A stretch of DNA of 64,000 nt from contig NW_026947484.1 of NCBI RefSeq assembly GCF_034190915.1, positions 71,999,482 to 72,063,481 on the forward strand, written 5' to 3'. The stretch's first letter is position 1, and every line of letters begins with the position of its first letter. The stretch is from Cavia porcellus. Taxonomy: Eukaryota > Chordata > Mammalia > Rodentia > Caviidae. A model generated the notes under the pieces. It was not told where the DNA came from and did not search any database. It was given only the letters and a program-made list of their open reading frames with translations. The position numbers and the translations under genes are program-made. Below, piece after piece: positions 11,557 to 24,829 of the stretch.

Positions 11557-14500
11557 ATTTTTTCAAAGGCAGGTAGAAGTAGGGAAGAAGCTGGTATTGC
11601 ACTGGTTGTTGCTTCTCAAAAACCAGATATTTAAGGACTAAAGACCCATCCCGAGTATAATTCTGTAAGTCCAAAAAAAGAAAATAGAACCGAAGTAGAG
11701 AATTCCATTTCCTGAAATCATATTTGAAGCCTCTGTTTAGCTAAAAGTTTAATTTGCACATGATATTGACCATGAAAGGGGGGCTGGCCGCAGCCATTAG
11801 TGCTAGGAAGGGTGATTATTTATTTATTGAGCCTTGGTCCATTAATTAAAATACATTTTCAGTCCAGATCTTAAGCAAAAGGGAACAGTAACATCCAGGT
11901 GATATGCAATCCTCTCCAACTGCCAAGGAATAGAGGCCGCTCTCACTTCCTAAGAAAAAGGGCAGACATGAAGAAACAGGCAACCTTACCTTTAGGAGGT
12001 GCTAAAATGACTTATAGCACCATGCATTCATTTCTAGAAAGCAATGATTGCGAATGCTCTACCCCTAGTAACTGGGGTTCACAAGTTGCTAATAGAAATC
12101 TTGGCTAAGACAAGACTGCCAGCAAAATAGTCTGTACAGAACACGGATGAACCACCCAGATGAAATCCTTTACCTCTCTTGTCTAATCGTTCTAATGGTT
12201 TCCCTTATGTGGAAAAAAATGAGTATTTTTATCAAAACCTCCTGTATGTTCTATTAACTATAATTATAGTTCACTGCAGCATGGTAGTTCATTTATTTAA
12301 ATGTCAAACAAACATGATTCTTAATTACTTTTCCAATCCACAATAACATCTCAGGCAGATCCTGTGGCTTTCTGTTCATTTTCAGTTATTAATAACAGCT
12401 TTGCTTTGGTAATGCAGATTAATTTTCAGGTATAGTACTACCAAATCCAGTCTATGCTAAAGCTCCAATCTCATATAAAATTAGAGCTTTCCCACCCTCT
12501 CACTGATGCCAAGGACTGGAAGAGAAGCACCTACGTTCAGGACGGTTATGAGGGCATCTCTTTTGACCATTCCTTCTAACTGAAATCTTCTTCCCAGCAT
12601 GTAGCTTCTGATTCTTGCAGTAGAATGAGTTTCAGAAAAACAGCAGCAAAATGTAAGGTGTCATTGTTCACCAAGGGTGGTCACCATGCCCCTATTGTAA
12701 CTATTACCTGGGAAAGTTTTTGAGTTCTTCAGTATCATTCCTTTTGCCCTGCATGATACTTTACACTGTAGTCTCTTGTCTTGACTATTGCATTCTTTCA
12801 AGGGCATTTTAACACCCTCTAGGGTCTTGTACTATTTATGGGCCCCATGCCCTCTTCCCTTAAGCTATCTCGGTTGTTACAGGACCCTCAAGGAGAAACA
12901 ACTTCCTGAGGAGCACAGTTATCAAAGTCATTTGAGTCCTGTTATTTTCCACTGTGCATACTTGGCCCAGAAGAAGTATATGAATCCTTTCTCTAAAACT
13001 CATAGACATAGAAGCCATTTTCAGTATTCCTATATGATCAAAACATAGCCCTATCTGTAGGCATGACACATTATACATACTTAGCACACAATTGTGTAAG
13101 AAAGAGGACAAAATATTAGCTAGAAAAAAAAAAACAGTTCAGTGACGGAACCCAAAAGGCATGGAATTCTTTCTGTATAATGATATAAAATAAGCATCAT
13201 CTCCAGATTACAGATAAACTGGACTAACAGAGGAGAACAGCTTAGCAATCATGAACAACCATTATTTTTTGTTCCAGTTTCTGCTAATTCTGAGAATTTT
13301 CTTACCACCATCCCAACATTTTCTGTGAACTGAACTCTGATATAAATACACAGTATATATTCGTCCATATGGCCAAGAAACTGAAAGCTTTAGGTACACT
13401 CAGGCTCAGTCTTACCTGTCACATGTGCAGTAAGAGACAGAAACCCACATACAGTCAGAAAGAATGAAGCAAATTAGGAGAAGTAAGAGACAAAGAGAAT
13501 TTCCTGGCTTTGCTATAGTTGTGTTTTCTCACCCTAGCTGATTCAGAGGCCTGCTAGTTTAGTTGGGAACTGTGTTTTTGACCAAATTGTCCTTAACTAA
13601 TACAGTGATGCAATATGCAAAGCTTGTAAAGAATAAAGACAAGTTTTAAATGTGATTCCAACATTTGTCCCACTATCTGCCTTGCCAAGCAGAGAAAGCA
13701 CGGATGCTTGTACAGAACTGTAGCAGTCGGAATTATGGGTAATCACCCCACACAATCAGAACTGATCCATCTCCTTTCCGCTGAACGTTTCAGCTGTGCA
13801 GCTGAAGGATGATCTCAAATGCTCTCTAGAGACTCATAGAAGGAAATTAAAGATTTGTAAATGAGAAAAAGTGTATAGTATATATTGCTCTTCAATTCAA
13901 ATCACGTATCATCTCCTGCTCACAAACATCTTTCTCACCATGATCTTGTACACTGTTTTTTTAATAACTTTTTAAAATATATCTATCCCATTTACTCAAA
14001 TAGGTTATGAGTTTATTTAGTTCAAAGAAAATCTCTTATACTTTTATTATATTCAATAATCAGTAGTATCAGATGCTGCCTTAAGTGAATTAATGGTACA
14101 CAACTTGTTTAAATGCAAAAGAATAAAAGGATAATTTAATACCAACACTTGTAGAAATGAATCTCTGAATTGATGGGACCTGACTTGTCCCAATACCACA
14201 GCAGAAAAGTGGGAAGAATTCTCATGTGAAATATTTAAGTTAATATTAAAGATAAATGTCTCAATTGAAATAATCATTAAACTGGAGAATATGTTAAGAG
14301 GAGAAAACATTATGAAAGATTAAACTTTTCATAGAAATTTACTTTACTGCTTAGGGAAACTTAAATTTATTTTTTTTTAATGTTTTCTTACTTAATAAAG
14401 AAACATAGACCTCATGATCCTCCTTCGAGCTGCTTGAAATCCATAAAGATATCACACACAAGTAGAATTTCATCTTTCTTTTCCCATTACAGTATACCAT

Positions 14501-14700
14501 ATGGGTGGATCTAATATTTATGGATATCAGCATATGAAGTTTAGATACAAAAGATTGATATCCTTAACAACAATCAGGAAACTACCTTAAAGCAGAAAAA
14601 AATATGTTTTAAATACATTCTCATGTACCTATTTTACCACCTAAAGGTTACAATAACCAGAAGGAATCATCAAAGGACTAAGTAAAACGATGTTATTAAA
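11557..14700. other. No gene recognised
   Basis: AT-rich intergenic DNA. A 16-bp perfect palindrome AACTATAATTATAGTT lies near 12,256. The longest open frames (85-86 codons near 12,788-13,048 and 14,053-14,310) have no protein-like motif and are overlapped by open frames on the other strand or lie in AT-rich DNA. No repeat is confidently assigned. Confidence 0.5.
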
Positions 14701-14719
14701 ACAGCATTGGAATTTTGCT

Positions 14720-16440
14720 TCCAGCCACAGTAAAGTAAGTAGGAGGGATTTACCTTTTCACTTTAGCTAACTAGAAAGCCAAACACAATGTCTGAAGTGT
14801 CTCGTAAGCAGCCAGAGCAGGGATCTTTGGAGGAAGGAAAGCAGTAACGGAGGGGTGCCCGAGCCTGCCCTTCCTGAGAGAGGAGACTGGGCAGTGCCAG
14901 GAGGACAAGGAGCCTACACAGAATCTCCTGGTCTCAGTGAGTGGGTATTATTCTGATGTCAGGAATACAACATAGCCAGGAAATTACAAAAAGGGGAAAG
15001 ACAGAGAAGATCTAGAGATCTTTAAATCCCTTCCATGCATGGCTAAGTGCTGCTTTGTGCACACAAGTATGGTAGCCTCCAAGACCCAGAAAAGACCCAC
15101 CACAGAGGACTGAACAGACAAGTCTATCCTGGCACTCAAAGGGTTTGGGAATAGTTTAGGTTATCCACTGGTCAGAAAAGAGGAACTCTCCAATTCATAG
15201 ATATCGTTTAAAGTCTCAAAAGTTACTGCCTAGGTCAAATTAGCCCTGCTCCAAACTTATCCTAGCTCAAAAGCAAGTCTGAAAAGCATCTTACTAATTC
15301 CAAGTTACTTAACTTCATCCCAGAATCAAAATAGAAAAAAATTACAATAATATTTAAAGGAATACAGAAAAACCTAGGACATAAGGATAAAATTTAGTAT
15401 GTCAATACTGAATAAAAATTATAAAGTAAGCAAAGAAATAAGGAAAATAATAACTCCTAACCAGGAGAGTAGTTGAATCAATCAGCGGAAACATTCAAAA
15501 GTAGCATAGATAAACATATAGAATTCTTGAAATATATGAAATTGAAGACAAACCATGATTAAGCTAAAGATTAATATTATAAGTCCTCTAACATGGAAAC
15601 ACATTTAAAAGCCGTAGTTAAAATACCAAAAGTGTAGAAAGAATGGAATTACAAATACTCCATCCATATGAAGGTAAGAAAAGAGAATAAAGTACAAACA
15701 ACAGAAGGGTACAAAAGAAAATGGCATAGACGCATATTAAATATCATGAGTCACCAGCAAGATGCAAATTAAGTCCATAATTTACCACTACACACGTTCT
15801 CAAAAGTGTAGAGGTACCACTACACACGTTCTCAAAAGACTAAAATTGGAAAGATTCACTCACAATACCAATGATATGGATTAACTGGAAATCTCAAACA
15901 TCACTGGCAAAAATGCAGAGCAGCAAGACCACTTTAGAGAACAATTTCACCATTGCAAATGATGTTATTAAAACACACAACCAGATTATCCAGCAATTCT
16001 AACCCACATGTTCACACAAAGAGTTTCACTCACATGTTCATAGCAGCTTTCTTCCACCTTAAATCGATAACAACTCTGATGCTCATCAAGAGGCGGATGG
16101 ATAAATGAACTATGAAACATCCCTGCAGTAGAAAACTCCTCAACACTAAAGAGCAATGAGCTACTGACTCCCTAACAATGTGGATGAATCTTTTTGTAAG
16201 AAGCCAGACATAAAGAGTACTTACTGTAGGTTTCCATACATATGGAAATCTAAAAATGGCAAAATAATCTACGACCAAAGCATGGTAGCAGTTGGCTCCA
16301 GGCGCAGAGTATATAAAAGGTAGAATCTGTTGATTTATGCCAAAGAGTATGAAGAAACATTTTAGGACAGTGGCTTTCTTATGGTTATGATAAAAAACAT
16401 AAAAACACTTAACAGAGTTTCTCAGACTGTACATTTTAAA
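14720..16440 (+). mobile_element. Ancient L1/HAL1-like fragment, plus strand
   Basis: About 14,720-15,000 resembles the 5' part of an old L1M element (AGAGAGGAGACTGGGCAGTG). About 15,300-15,720 is A-rich text like a decayed ORF1. From about 15,740 the text jumps to an L1 3' portion (CCAGCAATTCTAACCCACAT, TGGATAAATGAACTATGAAA). An ORF1-like part joined directly to a 3' end, with no RT region between, is the layout of HAL1 elements, but two adjacent fragments would look the same. Frames are destroyed. Confidence 0.5.
15783..15838 (+). repeat. 24-bp direct repeat inside the old L1
   Basis: The 24-bp unit starting TACCACTACACACGTTCTCA appears twice without mismatch (15,783-15,806 and 15,815-15,838), with a period of 32 bp. 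The perfect identity inside otherwise decayed sequence indicates a recent local duplication. Confidence 0.9.
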
Positions 16441-19400
16441 TGTGTATGACAGAGGTATTACTCCTAAATTACCTCAATAGGGTTAATTTTTAAATACATA
16501 AGAAATGGAAAAAAGGTTGATACTGTATCAGCCAAATGGATGCTGTCCATTAGTCCTCACAGGTCGTATTTCAAACCCAAGAAGAGGTGTCCACCTCCGA
16601 GAAGTCCTAAAACTCAGGCTGGGTGAGAAATAATAACACCCTGTGGTGAAGTTTAAAGACCATCTGCACTTGGAACACAATGTCTCTCCCTGTCTTATTC
16701 CAGTACTTGTTTAGCAATACTCTGAATACATCTGTCTACAAGGTCACTGAAAGGAGGGACTCTATGGCATCACATCCCTCCTGGAGTATATAAACAGGGC
16801 ATAAAATGGATTGTTCGGTTAGCGAACTAAGTGATCAAGTGAATAAACAGACGAAAGGAGAGAATTTCTATGAGAATTATAATCCACATGGCCACACACA
16901 AACTTCTCTTGTTGGAAATACTATTCATTTTTAAATATAATAAAACATCATGAGAGCACCACAAATTTACAATTCTATAGGATTTATACAAACAGAATGA
17001 GTTGTATTTTTGGACTGTTAAAAAATGGTTATGGTTACACAATAGTAGGGAAGACTGGTATCTCTTGATATCTTTATCTTGTATGGCATTTTGAAGTTTA
17101 CAAATGGGTTTCACAACAATTACTTCGTTTAACCTTTAAGGAGGACTATTTTACCAGTAAATAGTTTCCACGTAAATCATTGAATCTATTGATGATGCAT
17201 TAAAGAAAAGTTTCTAAAGGCTGTTTCTAGTAAGTATTTTGTTTATCTGATTCAAATTACGCTGAGGGACTGAGAGAGATCTCAACTTCAGCTCTGAATC
17301 ACCTCCATTTTCACTCACACCCTGTGATTGGCCTGCATTTCCTTACAGAAGCAGTGTTTCCTGATGTTCTCTGCTGACTACAGCTCTGGAGTTCACTGCT
17401 CCCATAGCTTCTGCGACTCTCTTCTTCCGGACTTCGGTTCATCCCTCTGACCCATACTTTTGGCTTCTTTCCTGAGCTCATCTTCTAGCCACCACTAAAT
17501 GCTGGAGGTGTCCAAGATTCCGTTATTGACCCTCTTCCTTTGTCATTCTATGTGCTTTTTGAGAAGAAGCCACGTAATTCTAGTATGTTCCAACCCCACA
17601 AGGTGCCACTGACTCCATATTTATATATTGGCCTTTCATTCTGCTCAGTTGACCAAGCCAAAAACGTAGTAGTCACTCCTGAAATTTTCATCTCCTCATC
17701 CTCTCATATTCAGCCCCATCAAATACTAATATTTCTATATCCTAATACTTCTTGGTGTCCCCCTTTCAGCATCACACATAACCTCAAGTACCTCATTAAA
17801 TTTCCTCAAAAGTTATATTTCTTACCAAACTTCTGATGGCATCCTAGTCCAATCAGTTATCTGCCCTTCAAGTGCTAAGCATATGACAGAGGTGATAACT
17901 TGCAAGCCCAGAGATTTTAGGGCCTGTGCTACCTGCAGCCTTGGATGGAACCTCGAGCTACTGTGTGTGGACTCTGGCATCTTACAGTCACGCCCAAATG
18001 AAAGAACCGCGTGTCACAGCTCAGAAGTGTATTAGCCCGCCGTAGAGTGAAAACAGGAGACTAGAGGGATCCAGACAAATAAATTTGACAGCCTTCATCT
18101 CTCCACACGTTACCATAGCCACAATTTTTCCATGTGTCCTGTGTACAGCATTTAAATATATTGAGTAATGTACCTCCCAGTTGACCTATTCTGGCCTTTC
18201 ATAGGTTGTTGCAGTGGTAGCCACCGTGGAAAGAAACCATTTGTCATTGCTTGACGTCTCACAGTCAAGGTGACTCTTCATGGCACATTATTCAGAGCGT
18301 GGAATGTAAAGAGTACGCAGTGATGGAAATATTGTTCTGCTGTGATGATATTAGGGAAATAAAAAGAGGCAATGCTACCATTCTCTTTCTTATCTTTACA
18401 AAACTATTAATTTATGTATTAATTTCATCTTATAAATTTCATCTTATTTTTAATTGATAAATTATAATTTTATATACTAAATGTTTATGAGGCACCATGT
18501 GATGTTTTTATATATACTTACATTATATCAAGTCTACTTAAGTATAAATCAAACATTTGTAAGAAATATTTGGAAGCTACCCAAAGGCTAATGGTGATCT
18601 TTCTAGGGTGAGATTCTATGGTTTTGTTGGTGTGTTATTTGATATATTCTTCTAAATGCTATAGCTTTTCTGTAACTTTGCTAAATAAACAAAGCTATTA
18701 AACTTTAAAATATTTATTTCTATAAAGGCAATGACATAAATAGAAAGCATTAATAATCAGCAAGTTCCATCCTTATTTAATGAAATGTTCAGCCTTTAAA
18801 ATAGCCTGAGAAGTTTTACTGCAAATTTTGTAAGAATTGTAGATCTAATTTTTCAAAAATGCTTCTCAACAGCACCATAGCTACCCAACTAACCTGAGGA
18901 AATTTTGAACCCCAAGTAAGGAAATCTTACTTAACATCTGACTTGTGCCCTTATATTGAAAAGCCAAATCCATCCTGCTAGGATAATATGTAAGTTTGGG
19001 TTATTTTCAGTAGTTTTGTGAGATAAGTATGTAAAATTTCACAAAAACCGTTTTTGTGTTTGTTTTCTGAAAGCAACAACTTGCGTCAGAGATGATACTC
19101 CTACAGCTCTCCAGATGTTGGAAGCTAATGAAATGACCGAGCATATTAAATAGAGTACCGCTCAGATTCCCAAGATACTGGCCTGAGACTGGATGGCTTT
19201 CACAGATTATCTCTAACTGAGGTGTCCATCTCCACTTTCATTCTAAGGTTAAGTGAATCATCTGAAGAAATGGCTGGTGGTAAAACTATCTGGACTGGAT
19301 GCACTATACTGAAAAACAAATAGATATGTCCAGGTTTTTCTTATTTGAAAATTCGACCTGTCTGTCTTGGAGATTGAAATGTTGCTAAAAACAGATTCGA

Positions 19401-19900
19401 ATATATGCTACATAAACATCACAGAAGGACTGCTAAACCCACAGCACATTATCTACATATTACTGAAAATGTACTCCGTGCAAGTCATAGCAACCAAAAA
19501 AAATTTTTATGACACTTCTCATCCCCTCACATAAATACCTCCCACAATACACCTTTACATCTTTTTTCTTGATTTTCTTGTCTTAACCTATTTCCTCTGC
19601 TCCTCAGCTTAATTCAGAATTTCAGGCATAATCAGAAGTAGAACAGTTCCCCTTTCTGAAGCTGTGTCCTACACCAATATAGCAAAACGGCCCCAGCCTC
19701 CCAGGGTAGCTGGAATTTGAATCGCTGCCCTGGATTCTTGATGTATTGTACTTTTCCCATTGACTTTCTGAATGAAAGAAAGGTAAATTCAGACACTTGC
19801 TGGCTGATGAAATCAGCCATCCATAAGAGAAAAAAATTTGAAGAAATATTAAACCCTTCCCAGTTTTTCAAGAAACAAAGAGATCTATCCACAGAAAACA
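16441..19900. other. No gene recognised
   Basis: AT-rich DNA. About 17,600-17,780 (CCAAAAACGTAGTAGTCACT, then repeated CTCATC words) has the feel of a decayed interspersed repeat that I cannot name. The 98-codon plus frame at 17,540-17,836 spans that stretch and shows no domain. 18,400-18,520 is extremely AT-rich. Nothing else is supported. Confidence 0.45.
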
Positions 19901-20014
19901 TAGAAGGAAGGAAAGCCCTGCAAGAGAGATAAAAATTACAAAACAAACTTTGCAAACAAACTTCCAACACTCAGTAAGGTCTAAAACTCCCAAACAGATC
20001 ACTATACTGAATAC

Positions 20015-20090
20015 CTTTCTTGGGTGGCATTCTGGGGGCGTCTTGGCAGCAGGTCCTGGGGGCAGCTGTCGGGCTCCAGAGGGGCTGCAG
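20015..20090 (-). other. Exon-like segment with splice signals
   Basis: On the minus strand, a pyrimidine-rich stretch ending TTTCCCCTTTCAG precedes 76 bp of GC-rich sequence that ends AAAG and is followed by GTATTC, a plausible 5' splice site. A second acceptor-like TTATGTTTCAG lies upstream near 20,180. No stop occurs in at least one frame of the 76 bp. I do not recognise the encoded peptide. A short GC-rich string can satisfy weak splice consensus by chance, so this is only a candidate internal or UTR exon. Confidence 0.2.
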
Positions 20091-20588
20091 CTGAAAGGGG
20101 AAAGATTTCAGGTGGTACCTAGCACATCCGCACCCGTCGCCTGTCCCTGAGGTGCTCCCGGTGCCATTTCACAGTCTGAAACATAAGAAGGTACTAATTT
20201 CCTCCCCATTAAATTTTCATGAATGTTTAGTTTACCATTTAAGGATGAAGTACTCAGGTCAAAAGGTTCACATTTGGGACTCATGCTTGAAATAAAACTA
20301 AACTGATTCTGTAAGTTCTGTCACCCTGAATCTGGCTTCATTTCTCCATGTACACATTTGGCTGGCTCAGCTTTTAAAACCCTGCAATATAGAATTATCT
20401 TGATTCTATATATTAAGGGCAGTGTTAGTTCACTCGCACAGAGGCAAGAAAAGCCAGCTATTAAGCATACTTGGTTAATTAAATGAGTAGGTAATGAAGC
20501 TACTCCTCTACCTGCAGCTCAGGTCCAAGCAGCCAAGCTCTCTGGCATTGAATTCAACAATGAATCTACACTGTGCAGAAAACTGAAG

Positions 20589-20981
20589 ATGTCACACTCC
20601 CTTCTCAGCTTCTATAAAAATAAAATGTGCTATAAGAGGAAATTGCTATTTTCTGGGAAAATGCAACTGTTTTCCTCTCTTTTCGAACTTCTAGAAGAAG
20701 GTAATCACGGTGGTTTTAGAATGATAAGCAAAAGCTATTGTTATTATGGAAAAGAAAGAATGGGACAAAAAGGACTTAAACACCATGCTGCAGAACTGGC
20801 TTCACTTCTGAGTGAGGAATCCGGGTTCTCTGGTTACTTCAGCGACAGCAGGCCTGGTGGTGCTGACCTTGGCAGGAGCGAGCTGTGTTTGGAAATGGAT
20901 CCTGGTGGCACATTTACACCACAGCAGCTTTTGGCTTCGCACATATCTGATGCTTCTAAAATACGCAGAGGAGGTACATAA
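20589..20981 (+). other. Unassigned open stretch, coding doubtful
   Basis: A 130-codon frame is open, and the same patch is open in another plus frame and in two minus frames (around 20,802-21,021). Simultaneous openness points to stop-poor composition rather than selection on one frame. The C-terminal half (from about 20,810) is more GC-rich than its surroundings and its peptide is not obviously low-complexity. I do not recognise a domain. It is listed because it is the longest stop-free non-repeat stretch of its neighbourhood. Confidence 0.15.
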
Positions 20982-21239
20982 ATTTTCAACGACGCAGTAC
21001 ATAGCAAACTCCACATTGTAGCTTAATACAAGCCTCTGTGAGGCTGATGTTCACCTAGGTTTTGCCTTTCCTGGGCACTAGATCTTAAATAATAAGACAG
21101 AAGAAAGCTGATACAAATACACGTATTTAAAGTTCCTTAGAGATCTTCTGTAATTTGGGAAACTGAAGACATAAAACTTTGTTGCAAACTAATGAATCTG
21201 TAATCTAGAGTGAAAATAATTTGACTTATAAGAACTTAA

Positions 21240-21980
21240 GCATAAATATAAAATGCTATTTTGACAAAAGCTAAAACAAACCTATTAACAAATTCAGAAA
21301 AGAAATTCTAGAAGCTTGGTGACTTCAAAATTATAAAAAGTAGCATGAAAATTAAAGATAGAAACCATAGTAGGAAAACAATGTGAAAATGAATTCAACT
21401 ACATTAAAATTTTAAAATTTCTATTCACCAAAAAATGTTTTAAAGAAAACTAAAACGAAGTCCTACTTCAACTCACTGAGCACTACATAAGGTTGCTATT
21501 TTTAAAAATAAAGAACTTCTATCCATGGAAAAAAAATACTAACCACTACAACAGGAAGAAAATGGCTAAAGGTTTGAATAAATACTGCATACACGAGGAT
21601 ATATTGGAACATCATAAAATAATGAACAAGAACAGTGATATTACAGAAACAGGAACCCACAGCCAATAAGAGTCTGAAGAGTCACCCAATCCCATCTAAG
21701 GAAATATAAATCAAGATAGCTACAGATAACAGTATCAGAGTATGGTTGGTCAACTGGCAAAATTACAGTGTGACAACACCAAATACTGGAGCATGAAGGC
21801 GACCAGAATCTCTTAAGTGGCTGATGGGAGCATAAATTAGCTCAATTGCTTTGGAAAACAATTCAACAATATTCTATAAAGTTGAAGTTTAACAAACATA
21901 ACTGAGCAAGTGTGCTACTAAGAATATGTACAAGAAAATCTTGTAAGTGTTCAAGAGTAGGCCAGTGATATTCCAAATAG
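21240..21980 (+). mobile_element. Old L1 ORF2 C-terminal fragment
   Basis: The text resembles the C-terminal third of an ancient L1 ORF2: AAATATAAATCAAGATAGCT, then GGTCAACTGGCAAAATTACA, then TTGGAAAACAATTCAAC. It is followed by another copy of the same ORF2 region near 22,920, so two L1 fragments lie in tandem. Highly decayed. Confidence 0.5.
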
Positions 21981-21997
21981 GATAACATTAACAAGTC

Positions 21998-22019
21998 ATA
22001 TATATATATATATATATAT
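21998..22019. repeat. (TA)n microsatellite
   Basis: An uninterrupted run of about 11 AT dinucleotides, lying between two old L1 fragments. Confidence 0.95.
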
Positions 22020-22159
22020 GAATATAACAATTTTGAAATATTCACAAAGCAAAATATTATGTAATAGGAAAATAGTATACATGAATAAATTTACTAAAAT
22101 AAATATATATGAAAATTACTTAGAATAGAACAAACAACTTTGAAAAAAAAGAAAACAGA

Positions 22160-23470
22160 ACACTGTACTACCTAGCTTCTCTACTTTTCTAGAAAGCTAT
22201 AGAAACCCATGTATTACTTATTGGCAGTAAGACAGACAAAAAAGAAAGACCTGTACACATATGGCCAAATGATTTTCAACATGGAACAAAGACAATTTAG
22301 ATGTAAAGGAGAGTCTTTTCAATAAGTAGTGCTGAAATAATTCAATATTCAACATATTTAAGATTCAACTTCCATATACATCTTATACTATGCCCAAAAA
22401 TTAATTTAAAATGGATTTCAGAGCCAAATGTGAAACCTAAAATAATAAAATTTCTATAGGAAAACACAAAAGACAGAGTTAAGCAGAGAATTTTTCTTGT
22501 TATACAATACTAAAGGTTCAAACCATAAAAGAAAAAAGAAATAAAATTAATTGTAAAATTAAGAATATTGATACTTTAAGAGACCCTATTAAGAGAATGA
22601 AAAAGTTTAATCATAAATTGAAAAGAAGTATTCACAAGTCATACATCTGATAAACAATTCATATCAAGAATGTACCCCACTCTTAAAAGTAAATAATAAG
22701 GAAGCAAATAACTCAATTTAAAAAACTTAGATTTAAGCAGATCCTTGACCAGTGAAGAGAATGATGGCATAGAGGTTCACTATCCTTAATATCAATCATC
22801 ACTGGAGAAATGTGCGTGTGCTAAAATAGCCAAAATGTGTAAGATTGGCTCTGTGTGTTGAGAGGGAGAAGATCTAGAACTCTCATTTCTGTTGATAGGA
22901 ATGTAAGCTGGCATCTATTTTGTGAAACAATTCAAAAAGTTCTTAAAAGGTTAAACATATTCCTATTGTATGATTTAGTCATTCTCTCTAAGATAGTTTA
23001 TTACAGGAAATGAAAGCATCGAGCCCCATAAAAGGTTTTAGGGGAGTGTTTATAGGAGCCCAAACTGGAAACAATTCAAATATTTATCAGTAATGAATAC
23101 ATTGCAATGCATCTGTACAACAAAATACTACATCATAACAGTAATGATGCATCATACTTGATACATACAACATACAAGAATTCGTAATAGTTATTCTGAT
23201 TGAAAATGAAAAACCAGAAAAAAAAATACATGCTCTATTGTTTAATTTACATAAAATTCTCAAAAATGCAGTGGCAGGAAACCAGTCAGAGGCATAGAGG
23301 ATGGGAACCAGGGATTACAAAAAGGCAAACAAAACAAAAAGACCAGTTTGAGATCTACTGTTTAGCTTAAGTGTAGTTCATGGTGCAGATATAGCAAACT
23401 TTTCAAGTTTTGCACAAGTATTTGAAATTTCTTATGTATCAATTTCACCTCAAAGAAATTATTAAAACCA
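22160..23470 (+). mobile_element. Old L1 (L1M-like) 3' part
   Basis: Plus-strand ORF2 C-terminal text is recognisable: ATGGCCAAATGATTTTCAAC, AAAATTAATTTAAAATGGAT, then a TTCTATAGGAAAACACAAAAG passage. It continues through a 3'-end-like stretch to an A-rich end near 23,470. Stops and indels are frequent. No TSD is identified. Confidence 0.6.
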
Positions 23471-24500
23471 AAGTATGGGTCTGATGATAACATATTACAA
23501 AACAAGTATCAAGACTAATCCACTTTTATATAGTTGATATCCAAAGTCAAGAGTAAAAGTAAGAAGGAAATAGAAAAGGACTGGAAAGACGGAGGGGAAA
23601 AAAGGGAAATTTTCTTTGTAAATTAGATAGAAACAGCCCAGTACACACACTAACATGCACATATCTTAAACTGCTTATGTTGTGTCAAAGAAGCTTATTT
23701 CAAAAAGCATTTTAGTGTGTTGGAATAATAGATGACTGTATAAGTAAATAAATGTGATCCTCTTAAATAGAAAATAAAATGGAGGAATAAGAGAGCGGGC
23801 TTGCAAAGCTATTAATGGGTGAGAGAGAAGGTATGTGTTTTAAATACGTGGAAAAGTAAGAACCTTTTAAAATGCATTTAAACTGAGATCCAAATGGAGC
23901 CTTTAGGAAGGAGACAGTGACATTCAGCTACTCTGAGACAACACTGAAAATGATAGCTGATCAAAAGCACTGCTTGAAACTCTACTTTCAAACTCACTAG
24001 GCAGCTGCTTCTGTGCTACACGCCTTAGACCTTGAAAAATACCAGGAGTGCAGTCTCCAATTCCTTATTAATGTATATTCACTGTGTTGTAAGTTTCTAG
24101 ATGTACAGATGTTCACACAGAATTCATCACATCCCAGACTGTAGTTTGAACAAATGAGAATAAAAGAGATTTTTGCCACTAAATTGCTAAGGTTACTTAG
24201 TAAAATTGTTTGTCAAGACGTTTTCAGACAAACTGTGAAGCAACATGTCTCACTTAACCCAGGAATTACTAGGTGAGCCGCAGACTCTGTTACCTACTGT
24301 GGATATCTAAGAAGACTTCTCAGTGAAGTAGACGAAGAAGACTTCTTTGTGAAGTAAAGCTGTCTAATGTTATAGTAGCCTTCTAGAAGAATGAATAAGA
24401 GTTGAATGTTTGTAGCTACCTGTGGAGAGGATAACTTTAAAATATCAGATGGTTCAGAGGAATACAGCGTTCAAACTGTGAAACGATTAAGAGCAGTGTA
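23471..24500. other. No gene recognised
   Basis: AT-rich DNA with a short imperfect tandem repeat at 24,309-24,356 (listed separately). No coding frame is supported. Confidence 0.5.
24309..24356 (+). repeat. 22-bp imperfect tandem repeat
   Basis: AAGAAGACTTCT followed by GTGAAGTA-type text occurs at 24,309-24,330 and 24,335-24,356 with a 26-bp period and two mismatches. Confidence 0.85.
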
Positions 24501-24512
24501 TCTAAATCACAC

Positions 24513-24644
24513 TGAGTACTGAGCATAGTGGCGCATACCTGTAATCCCAGCACTCAATGGATGAGGCAGAAGGATCTCTGTGAGTTCAAATCCAGCCTGC
24601 ACTAGAAAGTGAGACCCCATCTCAAAAAACCAAACAAAACAAAA
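24513..24644 (+). repeat. B1-like (7SL-derived) SINE
   Basis: It contains the hallmark GTAATCCCAGCACTCAATGG and GTGAGTTCAAATCCAGCCTG (7SL-type B box), then GAGACCCCATCTCAAAAAAC and an A-rich tail with CAAAA units. Plus orientation. Confidence 0.85.
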
Positions 24645-24829
24645 CTGAAACACACTAAGAAGTTTGGCAAACTGGGAATCGAAGCAGGACAGAATCACAG
24701 AGGGAATTCACACTTCCTAGATTATCAAGGTGACAGGTAAAGAACCAAAGGATGGATTAGTGAAGCAAAATGAGGGCCAACACTGTGCTATACAAGACAT
24801 AAGAATCAACTTACAAGGAGAAAATGCTT

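Noticed and set aside
16030..16434. 134-codon minus-strand frame
   Set aside because: It is antisense to an ancient L1 3' end; the peptide has no recognisable domain.
19632..19970. 112-codon minus-strand frame near the exon-like islet
   Set aside because: An overlapping plus-strand frame is also open, composition is AT-rich, and no domain is recognisable.
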